Assembly (NCBI GenBank): GCA_024734555.1
Contig: JANPWX010000211.1
Location: forward strand, 599,531 to 663,530
Source: Trochalopteron elliotii
Lineage: Eukaryota > Chordata > Aves > Passeriformes > Leiothrichidae
Direction of reading: 5' to 3'
DNA length: 64,000 nucleotides
Within the stretch, counting starts at the first letter, position 1. Each line of letters starts with the position of its first letter. Shown here in pieces: positions 12,156 to 24,942 of the stretch. The notes beneath the pieces are model-generated. The model had not been told where the DNA came from. It saw only the letters and a list, made by a program, of their open reading frames with translations, and searched no databases. The translations under genes were made by a program, and so were the position numbers.

Positions 12156-15100
12156 CCTTTAACTGCTGAATTTTAAGAGAAGTAGATAAACAGTAAATGT
12201 TAGGTCAGCTTTGACTATGGCCAAAAGGCAGACAAGCATTTATACAGGCTCCTTGACAAATTTTCTGTGAGAAAAAACACAAAACCAAAGTCCACAGCCT
12301 TTCACCCTAAAGTGAATGGTATAAAAAAATATGAGCTTGATATGACAGGAGAGATTTTTCTGACTTCCCAAACATGTCCCAGAACACCCAGCCTGCCCCA
12401 AAGAAGTCCATACAATCAGGCTTTAAAGTTCTGATGTTCCTGAAGAAAAGCTTGAAGTTCCTATTGAAAAATACTGCTCATGATTTCAATCTTTGTGGCT
12501 CCTGACCTCTGCTCAGCTGGGCTAATGAGGTCACCTTCCCAAGCAAATAAATCAACCTCTCTGTGCTGAACTGAGCAGGGCAACATTGATTTACAGCTCT
12601 TGTTTTGGGGCCATGGAAAATAATCTTTAGGCTGTGAGGGCTAAGCAATTCCTCCTGGTGAAATCTAGAAAGCAGTTCTAACATTATGTTACAAAGAATT
12701 ATCCAACATTTCAGTTGCAGAGTACTCCTGCTCTGCTTTTCAGTTCACAAATAATACAATCTTTTCAAACTCTGCTGACATATATTTAAACCAGGTGACA
12801 GTATTCTACCAGCAGATGGATTGACAAAGTGATGCTTTGACATCTTTCAGAAAATTAGTGAACGCTAAATAACCTAAAACAGGAATTGTTTTAGTGTTTC
12901 TTGCTCTTAAAGTTCTTGTTTCTCTCCTTCACATTCACAAACAAAACACATTTCCAGCATAAAAATCAGCAAAAAGGAATTATTTAGGTCATAACATTTG
13001 TGCCTTCTTAAAACACATCCAACAAAGCCTGAATACCTCATTCTTTGGAACATTTTCTACTGAAAGCTGTGGTTTCATACTGTACAGAATCCTCTATTTC
13101 TGTTTTCCTCTCTCATAACAGCTGAACCAAAAACTGAAAACAAAACATCAAACCTTTAAAACCCAACAGAAGGTTTTGTTTTCATTCAGCCTTTCTGAAT
13201 TTGTGATCAGCTTGTGAGACTGACAATGCTGTGCTGCTTCCTGACAGCCACAACAGGGCTTTACCATGACTGATTCTGCTGGGGACAGGGCTCAGAACCT
13301 CTGCCCTCAGCTCCTCTTCTCTCACACCAACCTCACAGCAAGAGCAAAATCCAAATAGCCTTGGGAGTGCAAAATACTTCTTCTGTTTTGTCTCTGGAAA
13401 ACCTGTAACTTTATCAATAGAGAATGCCAAAAATTTTAATTAAAGAGTGACTGGAAACAGTTTTTGGTTTGGAATTGAGTACTAGAATGTGGTTTGCAAC
13501 CCAAGACTGCAGAACTCTGGGCATGAGATACTTCAGATAAAATGGGCTGTAATGAAAAACTGTTCTCATTAAACTCCATCAACTAACTCATTTCTGGTAA
13601 CTTAAGTCAACTGATGGTGTTGCTAGGGAATAGCTGTGAAAACATCACCATCCTCTTAATGTTACTGACTCTTGGAAAGCTATTCCATGAGATTTGCTAA
13701 ACATCACAGATTAAACATCATGGTAATTAAACATAAATGGTAATTTGGAGAAGGTCTTTCTCTTCAGGTCCTATAGGTCACTCTGCTACTGTGAGGCAAT
13801 TTCCCTGAATGGAAATAGAGACTCTAAAACTGTGGCTTTATAAACACCCCAGACCTTAGGGGGAGAAAAGGCAAACAATGTAAAAAGAAAAATCATGAAG
13901 TAATTGCAGAGGCCAAACATTTCTAGCAGCATTTTTCTAACTTCTCTCTCCTTATTTTGCATTTTTCAGCATAAGCAAGCTGGAAAATGTAAACTGATGC
14001 CAAAGTTCACTGAAAGGGTACTTGATTCTGGTGCAAGTGGCCCTAAGATGCTGCTGACAACCATGACAATATTACCCAATATTGACAGTACATGTTGAAA
14101 GCATGTGCTCTCCACCAGATGACACAACTTACACAGACTGGAAGCAAAGAGCATATTGGACCCTGATGAAAGAAAGGAAATTAGGAAAAGAGGAAAAAGA
14201 AAAAAGAAAAAAGAAAAAAGAGACAAAGAAAATACAAAAGTGGTGTGGATAAATGTTTTATCAAATAAGAAACCTTAAAAAAATGGTAATTTTTTTTCTT
14301 AAACTCACAGCAGATTTGTAAATTTTATTAAGGCATAGTCTGATTGTACAGCACATGACAAGCACATGACAAAGATGCCAGAAAGTGTCAGGATAAAGTG
14401 CCACATTCAGGCAGGTTCTATCTTCTGAAAATCCTGCTGGAACTGCTGAGGAATATCAATTTCTGTGTTTGCTTACAAAGGTAACAACATAAAACGTGCC
14501 TTGCTCACCTGGAAGTCAGGGAGCCAATATATGGAAGACTAACAATAATCCAGCTTTTAAAGAAAAATATCCAATACAGGTGGGAAAATGAGGAATTGGT
14601 TTTGTGTTTTGTTGAGGGGTTTTTATGACTATTTGGGGCTTTGTTTTGGGGATTTGGAGGGAGGTTTTATTGTTTACATTTAACTCCTTCTTGTCTCTAA
14701 CAGAACCAAAAGCAGGTACAAGCATAGAAGGAATGGAGAGGTTTTTCTCTTTTCTGAATGTCTCACAGTCCTCATGGTACCTTGTATTTAAATATCCCCT
14801 TTCACACACAGCTAAAAAGGGGAAAAGTAAAAACAGACATCTAAGAGGAAGGCAATGCCTCCTTAGCCAGAACAGGGGACTTCTCTTGCCCTGCAGGAGC
14901 AGTCACATGGCAGGGGGGGATGGAGCCAGGGACAGAACTGAGCCTGGCCTCTCTTCCAGGGGAGGAGGCATTTTTGGCAGCCAGCACAGCCCAACTGCAG
15001 AGCTGAATCAGCCCCTCCAAGTGTCTGATGCTCTCTGCTGACAGCAAACAGAGACCATGGCCAACAGGCTCTTCAATCACTGGCCTCAGATAAGCAGCTA

Positions 15101-15620
15101 AAATTAGCAAAGGGGAATTGAGGCAACATCCAGGACAGCAGAAGGATGCTACAGCCTTTGAGACAGGAAACCTGGCCCTGCATGGCACAGAATGAGGGCA
15201 GACTTGCCTTCCTGATTGCTGAAATATCCCAGGCCAACAGAGCCTTAAATCCCTTCACAGCATGACCTCCTGCACAAACGTATTTGATAGTTACATCCAT
15301 TCCCTCAGTGGCTACTGGAAAACACCTGTGCTGAAGGAACCAAGGGGATGGGCACACAAATCAAGCATTAACATCTCCAGTGTGCTGAATCCTGCTCTGA
15401 TGGCTGTGCACAGGAAACAGCAACACCATCAACACCCACCCTCATGGCAGGAGTGACCTGCCAAGGGGATTGTGCTCTGCCCATGGGCACTGGGACATGG
15501 AGCACGAGTCCTAAATGAAAACAAGTGCCTGGGTGAGGGTGAACACAGGCAGGGGATGGTGCTAGGGAGGCTGAGCTGCTCCAGCAGCACTGCAGCTCTT
15601 CCCAGTGTGAGGCTTAGCAG
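12156..15620. other. Unique non-coding sequence
   Basis: No gene was recognised. The stretch contains the homopurine tract at 14183 and a strong-looking splice acceptor at 13967-13969 followed by 42 open codons (see findings). Open frames at 14.6-15.5 kb run on both strands without recognisable domains. Confidence 0.5.
14183..14223 (+). repeat. Homopurine (GAAAAAA)n tract
   Basis: Forty-one consecutive A/G residues ending in several A-rich heptamers of the form GAAAAAA. It is ordinary simple sequence that could in principle form triplex DNA. Confidence 0.85.
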
Positions 15621-15626
15621 GGAAGG

Positions 15627-15960
15627 TGATGCCTTGGAGGGCTCCCTAGAACAGAGGCTAGACAAAGTTAAGAGAATGAAGTGGGGATTTATTAAAGGCC
15701 TTCCATAGACACACCTTGGGCAGTCTGAGCCTCCCAGAGGCTACACCCAAGGTGGACAAGGGGCACGAGTTGTTCAGAGAATTCAAAGTTTGGTCCATTT
15801 ACATGTCAGGGGTTAATGCTCCAATTACAGCTTCAGGTAATGAAGTCATTTACCCCCAGTTTGCTCCCCCCAATTCACTTTTGTTTGCACTTCTGGGGCC
15901 TGAGGCTGTGAGGTGTCCTTTGTTCTCAGGCCTGGAAAGATTGCTTAGTCTGACCAAAAT
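15627..15960 (-). mobile_element. Probable passerine solo LTR, minus strand
   Basis: The block containing AGAACAGAGGCTAGACAAAG, GGGGATTTATTAAAGGCC and, near its far end, GTCCTTTGTTCTCAGGCCTG matches my memory of a dispersed LTR common in songbird genomes. A minus-strand AATAAA polyadenylation signal sits at 15688-15693, which is reasonable for the R region of a minus-strand LTR. The first TG on the plus strand is at 15627. I could not find a clear target-site duplication, so both edges are approximate. No retroviral genes flank it. The family identity comes from recall, not from a database search. Confidence 0.5.
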
Positions 15961-17299
15961 GTGAAGAGAGTTTACTAACACTCCATAGGGAGTGCAGAGT
16001 CATACACTCATGCAGTACTGAATACAGGATCTGAAAAATATAAAAGCTAAAACTTAAGGCATCAAAGGTGTGACTGGGATGGCTGGGGGAGGCTCTGAGG
16101 AGAGACAGCCTCTGCTTCCCAGCATGAACAGAGAAGTGGGGCCATGGAGCTGCTCCTCCCCACCGTGAGGAGCTGAGCTGGAGGAGGCTGCAGATGCTGG
16201 GATTCCCAGCTCCTCTGACTCCCAAGGAGCCTGAGCAGCCCCACTCTGCAGGGTCATGGGGTGGCAGTTTCTAAATGCATCACATCCAATCTGCAGTTTC
16301 CCTTTTGGTTGGCACATTCCACAGGAATTCTCACTAGGAGCAAAGAAATGTGTCAGCCTTTCCCATGAGCTCTCCCTTCCCTCCTGAACTACAAGAACAG
16401 TTATTTCCCTTTTGGATCCGGCAGATCATTAGTGCCTAATATAATGCAGAGAAGATTTTTGATAAAATATGATTTGGCCTGAAGCATACTTTTATTAAAA
16501 AGCTTAACTCTACTATATGCACAAGCATTAATAAAACACCAGATTATAATTAAAAATAAAATATCCAATCTCCTTAAAACTCCCCCACACTTTTGTTTTC
16601 TTTGGTTTGATTTGTTGGGGGTTTTGTTTGTTGGCCTAGTTATTTTTAAACAAATAAAGTTGGTCAAAATCAAGATTTTCACCACTGCCTCCTCACAGTG
16701 ACAGTTAACATTTTCCATTAGCATATGTACATATCTTGCCTGAGCTGAAGTTATTAACTGGAAAAATGAACAAAGTTTCTATTTGTCAACTCACAAGTTA
16801 AAGAAATGCCAATACTGCTTTGTCTGAGGATCATTCAGAACACCTCTGCTCTGGGAAATCTTCACTTCTGGTCTGTTGGGAAGATGGGAGCTCGAGTTCA
16901 TTTGATCCCTTTCCAGACAGGGTGTCCAATAAATGCTATCTAATGGAAACAATCTCACAAAAAGATCTGTAGCTCATTTTGATAATTCATATCAGGAATT
17001 CTTTTTATGCCACAGAAATGATCATTTCTTTTGATTTTTTTTCCCCCCAAAGCAGATTTTTGATCTTATTAAAAGTCTAATGTTGATTATTCAGTGACAG
17101 CAGCCTTCCTTCAGTGCAGTCTCAATCCAAGAGAAGTGTTAGGATGGATTAAAAGCATATGGTGGACCAGGAATTTCTGCATGTTCTACCCTAGGCCAGC
17201 CACTTCTCTGCTCTGAGTAACACACTGCACTTAATTAAACCTGAACCAAGACTATTTGGTTGTACTTCAAAGTGCATCTCTAAGGGAAACAGAACAACC
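15961..17299. other. Unique non-coding sequence
   Basis: No gene or transposon was recognised. AT-rich stretches near 16440-16560 and 16900-17080 contain homeodomain-type TAAT words and the palindrome listed at 17014. Confidence 0.5.
17014..17029. repeat. 16-bp perfect palindrome
   Basis: AGAAATGATCATTTCT reads the same on both strands. No function is assigned. Confidence 0.6.
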
Positions 17300-17395
17300 T
17301 CCCATTTTCCTGAGAAACTGATATTCCCAGCAGTGAAGTGACTGGCCCAAGGCTACAACCCCTCACTGCCAAACCCAGGGTTAGCATCAGCCCTT
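17300..17395 (+). mobile_element. MIR-type SINE remnant
   Basis: The order of words follows the MIR core and 3' part: CCCATTTTCCTGAGAAACTG, then GTGAAGTGACTGGCCCAAGG, then AACCCAGGGTT. In MIR these correspond to the CCCATTTTACAGATGAGGAAACTGAG, AAGTGACTTGCCCAAGG and GAACCCAGG blocks. The copy is old and diverged, as expected for MIR in birds. The edges are approximate. Confidence 0.6.
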
Positions 17396-18606
17396 CCTGC
17401 CAGAGAAAATGCTCAGCATTGTATTTCTTTGAAAGCTCGAGGTTCGTTCTTCATAAAAAAGGGATGAAATATAATTACTTATCTCTGAGGACTCCTGTGG
17501 TCTATAAATAACATTTGCAGGTTGCTAAGTCAGAGGGAGCCTTGTCAGGGCTGTCCCTGCAATGCCAGCTGTGTAAAACACCAGCTGCTGTGGGCAGGGA
17601 TGCTGCCAGCAGAGCAGGGCTTTTGCCTGCAGAAACATGCAATATTAGAAGAATATTTTAAGGAAGGAAAAGTTCAGATAATTTTACAAAACTGTTTCAT
17701 TTTCCCTAACTTTTCGCAGATGCAGAAGTGTGCAGACATTTTTCAAAATCTGCTTTCAGCTGAATGCCATTTCACCTCACACACCAACTCCTTGCCAACG
17801 CTGTCACATTACACATTTTGGGACATTTGATGCCATTTGCAATATTTTTTCCTACTCTTTTAGACTAAAAACATGCTTTACCCATAAATGGGTGTCCAAC
17901 CAACATAGCAAAAAAAAGGAGCTCCTTTTCCACTGCTGAAAGATTCCCAAATGGACAGACTCATTCTAGTGGGTTGGTGTCAGACCCTCCACTCTCATTT
18001 CTCTCTGGCTTCTTGGTAGCCACAACCTCAGCTTAATCAAGCTTGTAGAAAATTGCAGAGGCAATAATTTCTGCTCACTCACACTGCACAGGATCATACT
18101 GAAATGACAGGAAAAAACCCTTGATTTCTTTTCTGTCAGCTGCACTATGGAAAAAACAACACACTGACAGAGACAACAAGGGAAATCATGAAAGGAGAAA
18201 TGTGGGCACTTCTAAATACTCTTGTTTCATCTGAGGAAGTTTTTTCTCCTAACAAATGTAATAAAATACTGCTTCAAATAGTTCCTGTCATAAATTTCTT
18301 CCATTTCAGAATTGAGTTTTAATCTGTATGTTTACAAGTGTAGTGCACCCCACAGCAGCTAACAGAAAATCAGAAGTAATAGAAGCCCTTTTTGTGTTAA
18401 TCTGCTCTCAGTCTGACACAACTGAAGCAAAATACAGCAACACCCACCTCTCTGTGCTGTTGTTGTGTTACAGCATGCCCCAGTATCCCAAGCCTTTCCT
18501 AAAGCTCCCTCAGAAGTTTTTCTAATTACTCCACACTGGCTCCCCTCCCCAGAGAGTGTTTGCAGAGCAGCAAAGGAGCAGCAGGGTGAAAATCACTCAA
18601 TTGCAT

Positions 18607-18651
18607 CCCAGCTGGAAACCTGCACACCCCAGCTGGAAACCTGCACACCCC
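18607..18651 (+). repeat. Two perfect tandem copies of a 21-bp unit
   Basis: The unit CCCAGCTGGAAACCTGCACAC occurs at 18607 and again at 18628, followed by the first three bases of a third copy. The absence of differences suggests a recent replication-slippage duplication. The period of 21 keeps the frame, so an overlapping open frame shows a repeated heptapeptide. Confidence 0.9.
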
Positions 18652-21364
18652 ATCTTTTGCTAAGCCTGTTCTGCTGTGCAGCAATCCCACCAACATAATG
18701 ACCTATTTTCTTGTGCAGTGACACAAAAGGTATTTTCAGATGTAGTGTGAAGTGTTACAAAGAGGCATAAACTTCTTCAGAACAATCACAGGCTAGAACA
18801 TTGATAGTGAGGATGTTTTATTAAGTATCACTAAAGCTCAGATGCAGTCCCTGACCCTACAGGGCGTGTGGGGAAATCCAGGTTCTGCCACCACTTCCCA
18901 AAACTGTTTTATTTACTTACATTCCATACCCTTAAAAAAAAGCTAAGTGGTTTTATACACACAAAAAAAAAAAGTGAATTTCACAAGGATGCAATAATAC
19001 AACATAAAGGCATCTGAAAAGGTTTATGTAAAAGCCATATGAATCAACTTTGAAACTAGAAATAGCAACCACAGCAAACAACAGCATTCTAAGCAGCTGA
19101 GTGAGTGTTCCAGGATAAAGTGGGGATTTTTAGATAATGCTCCCCCCCCTAAGTGTTACTGCCAGTTCTAACAGCAGCAATGCATCACTTCTGCAATGAG
19201 CTGACACTGTCAAGAAATCATGGCTGTCCTGATAAAGCACAGCACAAATATGTAGTGGGGAAAAAAATTTCCTGCAGGTCAAGCTTTGGAGATGAGAGAC
19301 AGATGTGAGAATTAAGTTACTGACTGAGGTGGTAGTTAGGTGGTGAAAATCAGGAACACAAAAGAAATCTTTTCACTCCCAAATGGCCCACCAGTGACAA
19401 GACAGAAGTATAAAGACCATTTTCAGTAGAAAACATCCTATGAATCACACTAGACTGGAATTCATTGACTCTGACTCCCTTATTTGCTTCAAGTGCCCTA
19501 AATTTGGGACCAGACAGCAGAACCAGCCATCCCATCATCTTCTTTTGGCTCTTTGCTGCATTTCTATGGAGAAGCTGCATCAGCTGCACATCTTGCCTGC
19601 AATGCCAACACTCCAGTGCTATTCTCTGGGGTCTGGTTGGGGTCAGGAGCCTGCCTGGTACAAGCAGAGGATGCTCTGTGCTTTGGTGGCTGATGAATAC
19701 TGGGAGCTTATCCATAACAGCATTAAACTTCTGCACAAAGCATCTCTCACTGCTGTTCCACCAGGTGCCAAAAGCTTCTGGATTGTGATCCACCCAGCCC
19801 CAGCACAAAGGCACTGAACAGAGTCCTCTCTGCTTTCTTCTCCCACGACTCACCCTCCCTGTGACACGTGGCTTTTCTTTCAGAAAGCTCACTGCTATTT
19901 TCCCCAGGATCTCTGTGAGCAGGAGAGAAGCAGCATCACTCTTTGGAACAAAGCCAAATAACCATCGTGCAGACACTGCTTCATGTTCACTTCATTCAGC
20001 TGAGCTGCTTGCAGTATTAGGAACAAATCCTACAAGCAAAAAGGTGGCACAAAACATAAACAAATGGGCCGTGCCTAATGGTGATGGATTTATGGTAAGT
20101 GCCTCAAATTCATCATCCACCTGTTCAGTGGGTCATGAGAAGAGATTTATGTCCAAATAGCCATAACTTCCAGGGAGTGGGATGTAGAAAGTCTATCCAT
20201 CCCCCTTTGCTGGGAAATGTGATCTTTACCAGAACAGATTGCAGGAATGAATGCAGTTTGGATAAGTTCAATGCTCTGTGATTTTTGTGTTTGTTGTGTT
20301 CTTACACGTTTTGTGTTCAGTTTTTTCTTTCCATTTGATACAAGCAGCACAGTATAAATGAAGTGGCAGAATGTGTCATCCCATGTTTTCCTTTCCATTC
20401 AGCTGATGTGCTAATTTTGTGTAACACAAGAAATGAACAGTGCTTTCCAGATGTATAAAATTGGGTTTTAACGACCAAGAAAGGCAGGAATTTTTATTTT
20501 TTTAATGGGATCACAGTTTCCTCAATTAAATTTTAAGAGAATTCAGCTTTGGAAACACTGAATGCTGTATTTTACAGTTCTCTGAGGGGGAAAAAAAGTG
20601 AGGTGGGAGGATGTATGCCTATTTTCAAAGTACAGAGTTAACAAAGCATTACTTTAATTCAGTGATTTTCAAGTTGGTTGTTCATGTCTGGTTAAATGCC
20701 TGTGGGTAAATGTGCTGAGGTCTGTAATACATTCCAAATGGTCAGTGCTGCTATGATACCCTCACAATAACTGCACTACAAGACAGATTAAGTCAATCTC
20801 TGGGAGCTGTAGAAAGGAAATATTTTTCCCTTTTCTGGCTAAGACAGACATATTTTCCAGTCACAACTCCACCTAAGAGCTCAAAAGCACAGTGGCAGAC
20901 TCTGTACTGAAGGTGCTCTGCCCCACAGACCCCAAAAGCTCTGCCAGAGGTGGGAGCCCAGCAAGCCTGAGCTGGCTGGAGCTGCACTAAAGGGGCTGAG
21001 CTTGTCCTACAACAGCACATCTGGGTTTTTTATCAGCTGTGGTGAGAACCAGCATTTTAAGGGGAGAACTTGCTGATTTTGCCAAAGACAAGAGAACTAC
21101 TGACCAAGGGAGGTGCACATGTGTTTATGTGCCTGTCCACACAGAGAGGAAATCTCAATCTATACACAGGCAAGTAAACTACAAATAGGAAGTCAACCAA
21201 GGTGTCAACACAGAATTCCTTACAGAATGGAAGGAAACAGAACTGCTTGAAGAGTTGAAAGCATGAGAGGCAACTTGTTTGCTGCTCTTCTGGCTTTTTG
21301 TTAAGTCAGCAGTGAAAAGCTTGCAAGTAAGTGTTTGAGTAAAGGAGTCATTTCTTGAGTTACC

Positions 21365-21404
21365 TGTCCCCAGTGAGCAGAGTCATCAGTTCAGACTGGG
21401 GACA
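21365..21404. repeat. Inverted repeat, 10-bp GC-rich arms, 20-nt loop
   Basis: TGTCCCCAGT at 21365-21374 pairs exactly with ACTGGGGACA at 21395-21404. The flanks do not obviously extend the stem, so it is shorter than a normal microRNA precursor. Confidence 0.6.
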
Positions 21405-22330
21405 CTGCCACTGACACCATTTTGTAACCACACAAAACAGCAAAACTTCCTGAAGTGATCCATCTTTAAATTGACTCACTTCACAATTAATTATTCCTGC
21501 AAAAGAACATGGCAGAAATATGACACTGAGACAGACTCTGACCTCCTCTTCAGAACCAGCTCAAGAACATGTTCAGATTTAAGCTCCACTGAAGGAACAG
21601 AATTTATCAATAGTACAAATTTATTCAGTGTGTGGAAAATCACAGCAGTCCTAGAAGAGTGATGGGGAGGATTTCATGATATTGAGTGACTGGGCAGAAG
21701 AAGTGATGGATTAAATTGGACATCACCAGCTGTAGCCAGAGAAAAGCTGCCCTGAATACCAGCACATTGGGGGACACACAACTGGCCACCACTGCTCAGG
21801 ACAGAGCAGAGGATTGGTATGGTCAGTTTGGCACCATCAGCTCACTGTTCAGCCACTGTCAGAAAGGACAAACATGATTTATTCTTACATTTTCTTCCTC
21901 AGATTTCTTCCCCCCCATGTGATTTTTTTTTTTTTGCCACTACAAAGCCATAATAAGCCTGCGTCTTGGACACTCCATGGAATTCCAGTTATCCCACCTC
22001 AAAGCAGACACTGCTAGAGTACAGAGAGGTATAAAAATGACAATAAGTATTTTAAAGATGTGGGCTAGCTGGAATACTAGGACAGACTAAACACATTAAG
22101 GTTCTTTAATGTGGGAACTAGATGGCTGTGAGTGGTATGATTAAAGTCAATAAAATCCATGAATGGCCAGTAAAAGGAGGAAATTTGGTTTTTACACAGT
22201 CTCAGGGTGATTGTGGAGGAATAGGACATTAAATTAAGCGATCAGATAGCAGGGTTAAAACAGGAATATACTTGGTTATATCACAAATACTGGCACCACC
22301 ATGCAGAGACCAAGAAAGTGAGTCATTCCT

Positions 22331-22356
22331 AACACACACACACACACACACACACT
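22331..22356 (+). repeat. (CA)n dinucleotide microsatellite
   Basis: About 12 uninterrupted CA units. It is a standard microsatellite and a likely length polymorphism. Confidence 0.95.
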
Positions 22357-22698
22357 GAAGGCTGCTGTGAGCTCCCACCCAAAGCCTCAGACACACCTCA
22401 GCCAGGATTGCTGGGGTGGAAACAATCCTCTGGGCTTGGAGCACACTCCACTGATGCTCCAGCCATGCCCAGGCTGACAGAGGCAGCTCTCCTCACAGAG
22501 CTGCAGGCTCTGGCAGACACTGAAAGGGAAAAGATGCCTCCTCTGTACAGCAGCACTTAAACTTGCTCACAGAAACATGTCTCACCCATACCTGCACTGG
22601 GTTTGTCTTTTTTACAGCACTTTGAACTCCAACAGCAATTCCAGTGGCTACAGCAAAGTAACAACTGGGGTTTTTCTTCAGTGGTACTCCTACTTTTC

Positions 22699-23130
22699 TG
22701 CTGGAATGCTAGAAACTTAGATTTAAGATTTTAGTATATAGTAAAATGGTGAGTTAAGATGGAGGATTTTGAGTGTTGTCTAAGTCCTCATTCTTCACCT
22801 TCTTCTTCCTTCTTCTTCATGGGTTTGGGTGGTTTTCTGTAATTGGGTGATGGAGTCCACATTGCAGACTTCAAGTAGTTAGCTACTGGGTTTAAAATAA
22901 AAATAATTTCGGTGGCATTTCATAATTGGACAGATTGTCCTTGAAAAGACCTGGTAAAGACAGAGAAGCTCTCCATTTTACCTTGTTTTTCTAGCTTGCT
23001 AGTTAAGCTCACAGCTCAGGAGACTGCAAATAAGAAATAATAAACAACCAATCCAAACTGGAAATCTACATTTCCTGTGTATTATTCATCCTGACCTTGG
23101 CAGAGAAGAGAAGAAGCCAAAACTGTTACA
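22699..23130 (+). mobile_element. Solo retroviral LTR (432 bp) with 6-bp target duplication
   Basis: The element begins TGCTGGAATG and ends GTTACA. It is flanked on both sides by CTTTTC (22693-22698 and 23131-23136). A TG...CA element with a 6-bp target duplication is the signature of a retroviral LTR; 6 bp is typical of class II (alpha/betaretrovirus-like) endogenous retroviruses. From about 22717 to the end it is clearly related to the LTR at 44.1 kb, sharing for example GATTTTAGTATATAGTA, GGAGTCCACATTGCAGACTT and GGTGGCATTTCATAATTGGA. A polyadenylation signal AATAAA lies at 23039-23044. It lacks about 150 bp found near the 5' end of the other copy. No gag, pol or env sequence adjoins it, so it is a recombined solo LTR. 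Confidence 0.85.
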
Positions 23131-23136
23131 CTTTTC

Positions 23137-24942
23137 TAATAAAAGTCTGCCTTGAGGCTCAAAAGCTTCTACCCAAGGACAGAGCCCCAGGAGAGAGAGG
23201 GTTTGTGCAAGTCAAACATCCCAAGAGTTGCTGTCCCCCAGATCAGGGTCACTGCAAATGGCACAAAGCTCCAGCCCCTCCTGTGCAGGGCTATCAAATA
23301 CTCACCATCCTCCACACACACACAGGCAGGCATTAGAGCACTCAGCACTGGTGTTTGTGTCTGCACATAACAGATTTCTACTGCCTGCAACCACACCCAT
23401 GAGCCCAGCAGTGTTTAACAGATGCTGTGCATGCACTTGTTACATCTACCAACACAACTCCCTGACCTTTATCTTCTTAGAAAGACTAGAGGAAAAAAAG
23501 GACAAGTGTCACAATTTCCACTGTGCTTTAGGCAACTCTTGAATTTGATTTAGTAATTAGAACATTAAGATGATGCACCATAAAACCCAAGAGGATAAAT
23601 CTATAAATAGATTACAAGGCTGACTTTCAAAAGAATTTTAAGTATCCTCTCATAATTGGTCCACCCAGTGTTACTGAAACATTCAATCAATTTTCAGATC
23701 CTGTTATATCTAAAATATATATCCCACAGTATCCCACAGCCCATATCAAGTTTTCCATTCAAAAAATATTTTCCTTTTTTAAAATTACACCTTTAACTCT
23801 AATAATTGTCAAAACCTAATCTGCCTGAAAACGGCCTGAAGATTTGTATCAGTGTTTCCAGCCTGACTCAGCAGTGGAATTCACCTTTTGACAACAGCAG
23901 ATCAATTAGAAGGCATCAATTCCAAGCCTGTTTATCACCCTAAGGCCTCTGGATGCCCAGCCCTGCCACCTGCCCTGCCAGGAATGCCCATGGGGAAAAG
24001 GCAGAGGTGGAAACACCCACAGGGACCCACAAGAGCAAAGGGATTTATTTCCCTTTCCCTCCTTTCCCAGCCCAGCTCAACAAACACAGGGTGCAGCTTG
24101 TTCTCAAACCATGCCCTGCAATTCCAACACACCAAAGTGCAGTTTTCTTCCCAGACTGATCACTCTACTTGGTTTTGCTCCCTTCATTTAAACTGTATAA
24201 ACAATGCCCTTTTTCTGCACGAGATGGAGCAGCTACTTCCTTCTAGGAAAAACATCCAGTGAAGACAAACACAGTGCAGTCTTTCCAAGTGAGTAATTTG
24301 CCTTGACACTCATTTCCCCTCTTCTGTCCTCACCCTGGCAGGGCCAATCTCCAGCAGTGAGATTCACCTGAGAGCTGGCAGGTGGCAAAGCCCAGTCACT
24401 GCAAACACACCTGGGCTGCTCTAAGGAATTTACTGAAATGCAGATTTCCAGCTTAGTTTGTTTCTGCAAACTATCATGTTTCCTTCTTCTCTTTTGTCAA
24501 TATTTTGTTGAAATTCCTTCTAAATTCAAATTTCTTTAGCTGTTTGGATTTCAATTTACACAACAATACCTCACTCACTATGAAAATAACAAGACAAGTT
24601 GATTTGAGGTTTTTTTTTTTCCAGGGGAACTCATGTTGAGCAATGTGAAACCATGGTAACTGTCAACTTCCACAAGGTTATGCTGTAAAAGAAAATGAAT
24701 TGGTGCAACCATCTCTTAAACATTTCTGTGGGTTATCACCATAGTAAATCTGACAAACCCACACTTCATCCCATAACCAGATTTTCATTTCAATAAGGGA
24801 AACCATTGATCATTTTAACAAGCTAGTTGTGATCTACAGCCAGCAGTTCCCAGAGGAAGTAAACCTGTGCTGAGGGAAAGAGGGGGAAGAGGATTTTTTC
24901 AATGGTTTCTCTTCCCTCAATCTATTTAAATCTTCAGATTTT
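23137..24942. other. Unique non-coding sequence
   Basis: No gene or known repeat was recognised. A short (CA)-type patch lies near 23310-23325 and a T11 run near 24610. Open frames around 23.9-24.3 kb occur on both strands without family content. Confidence 0.5.

Larger units (their letters stand above)
17396..22330. other. Unique non-coding sequence
   Basis: No gene was supported. The longest frame not caused by a repeat in the window, 208 codons on the minus strand at 19350-19976, lies here, but it has no recognisable domain and is opposed by 125-codon and 107-codon frames on the plus strand. An A12 run occurs at 18963-18974. The small 21-bp repeat and a hairpin are listed separately. Confidence 0.5.

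Noticed and set aside
19350..19976. 208-codon minus-strand open frame
   Set aside because: No recognisable domain or motif. Plus-strand frames of 125 and 107 codons cover the same bases, so neither strand shows a coding signal.
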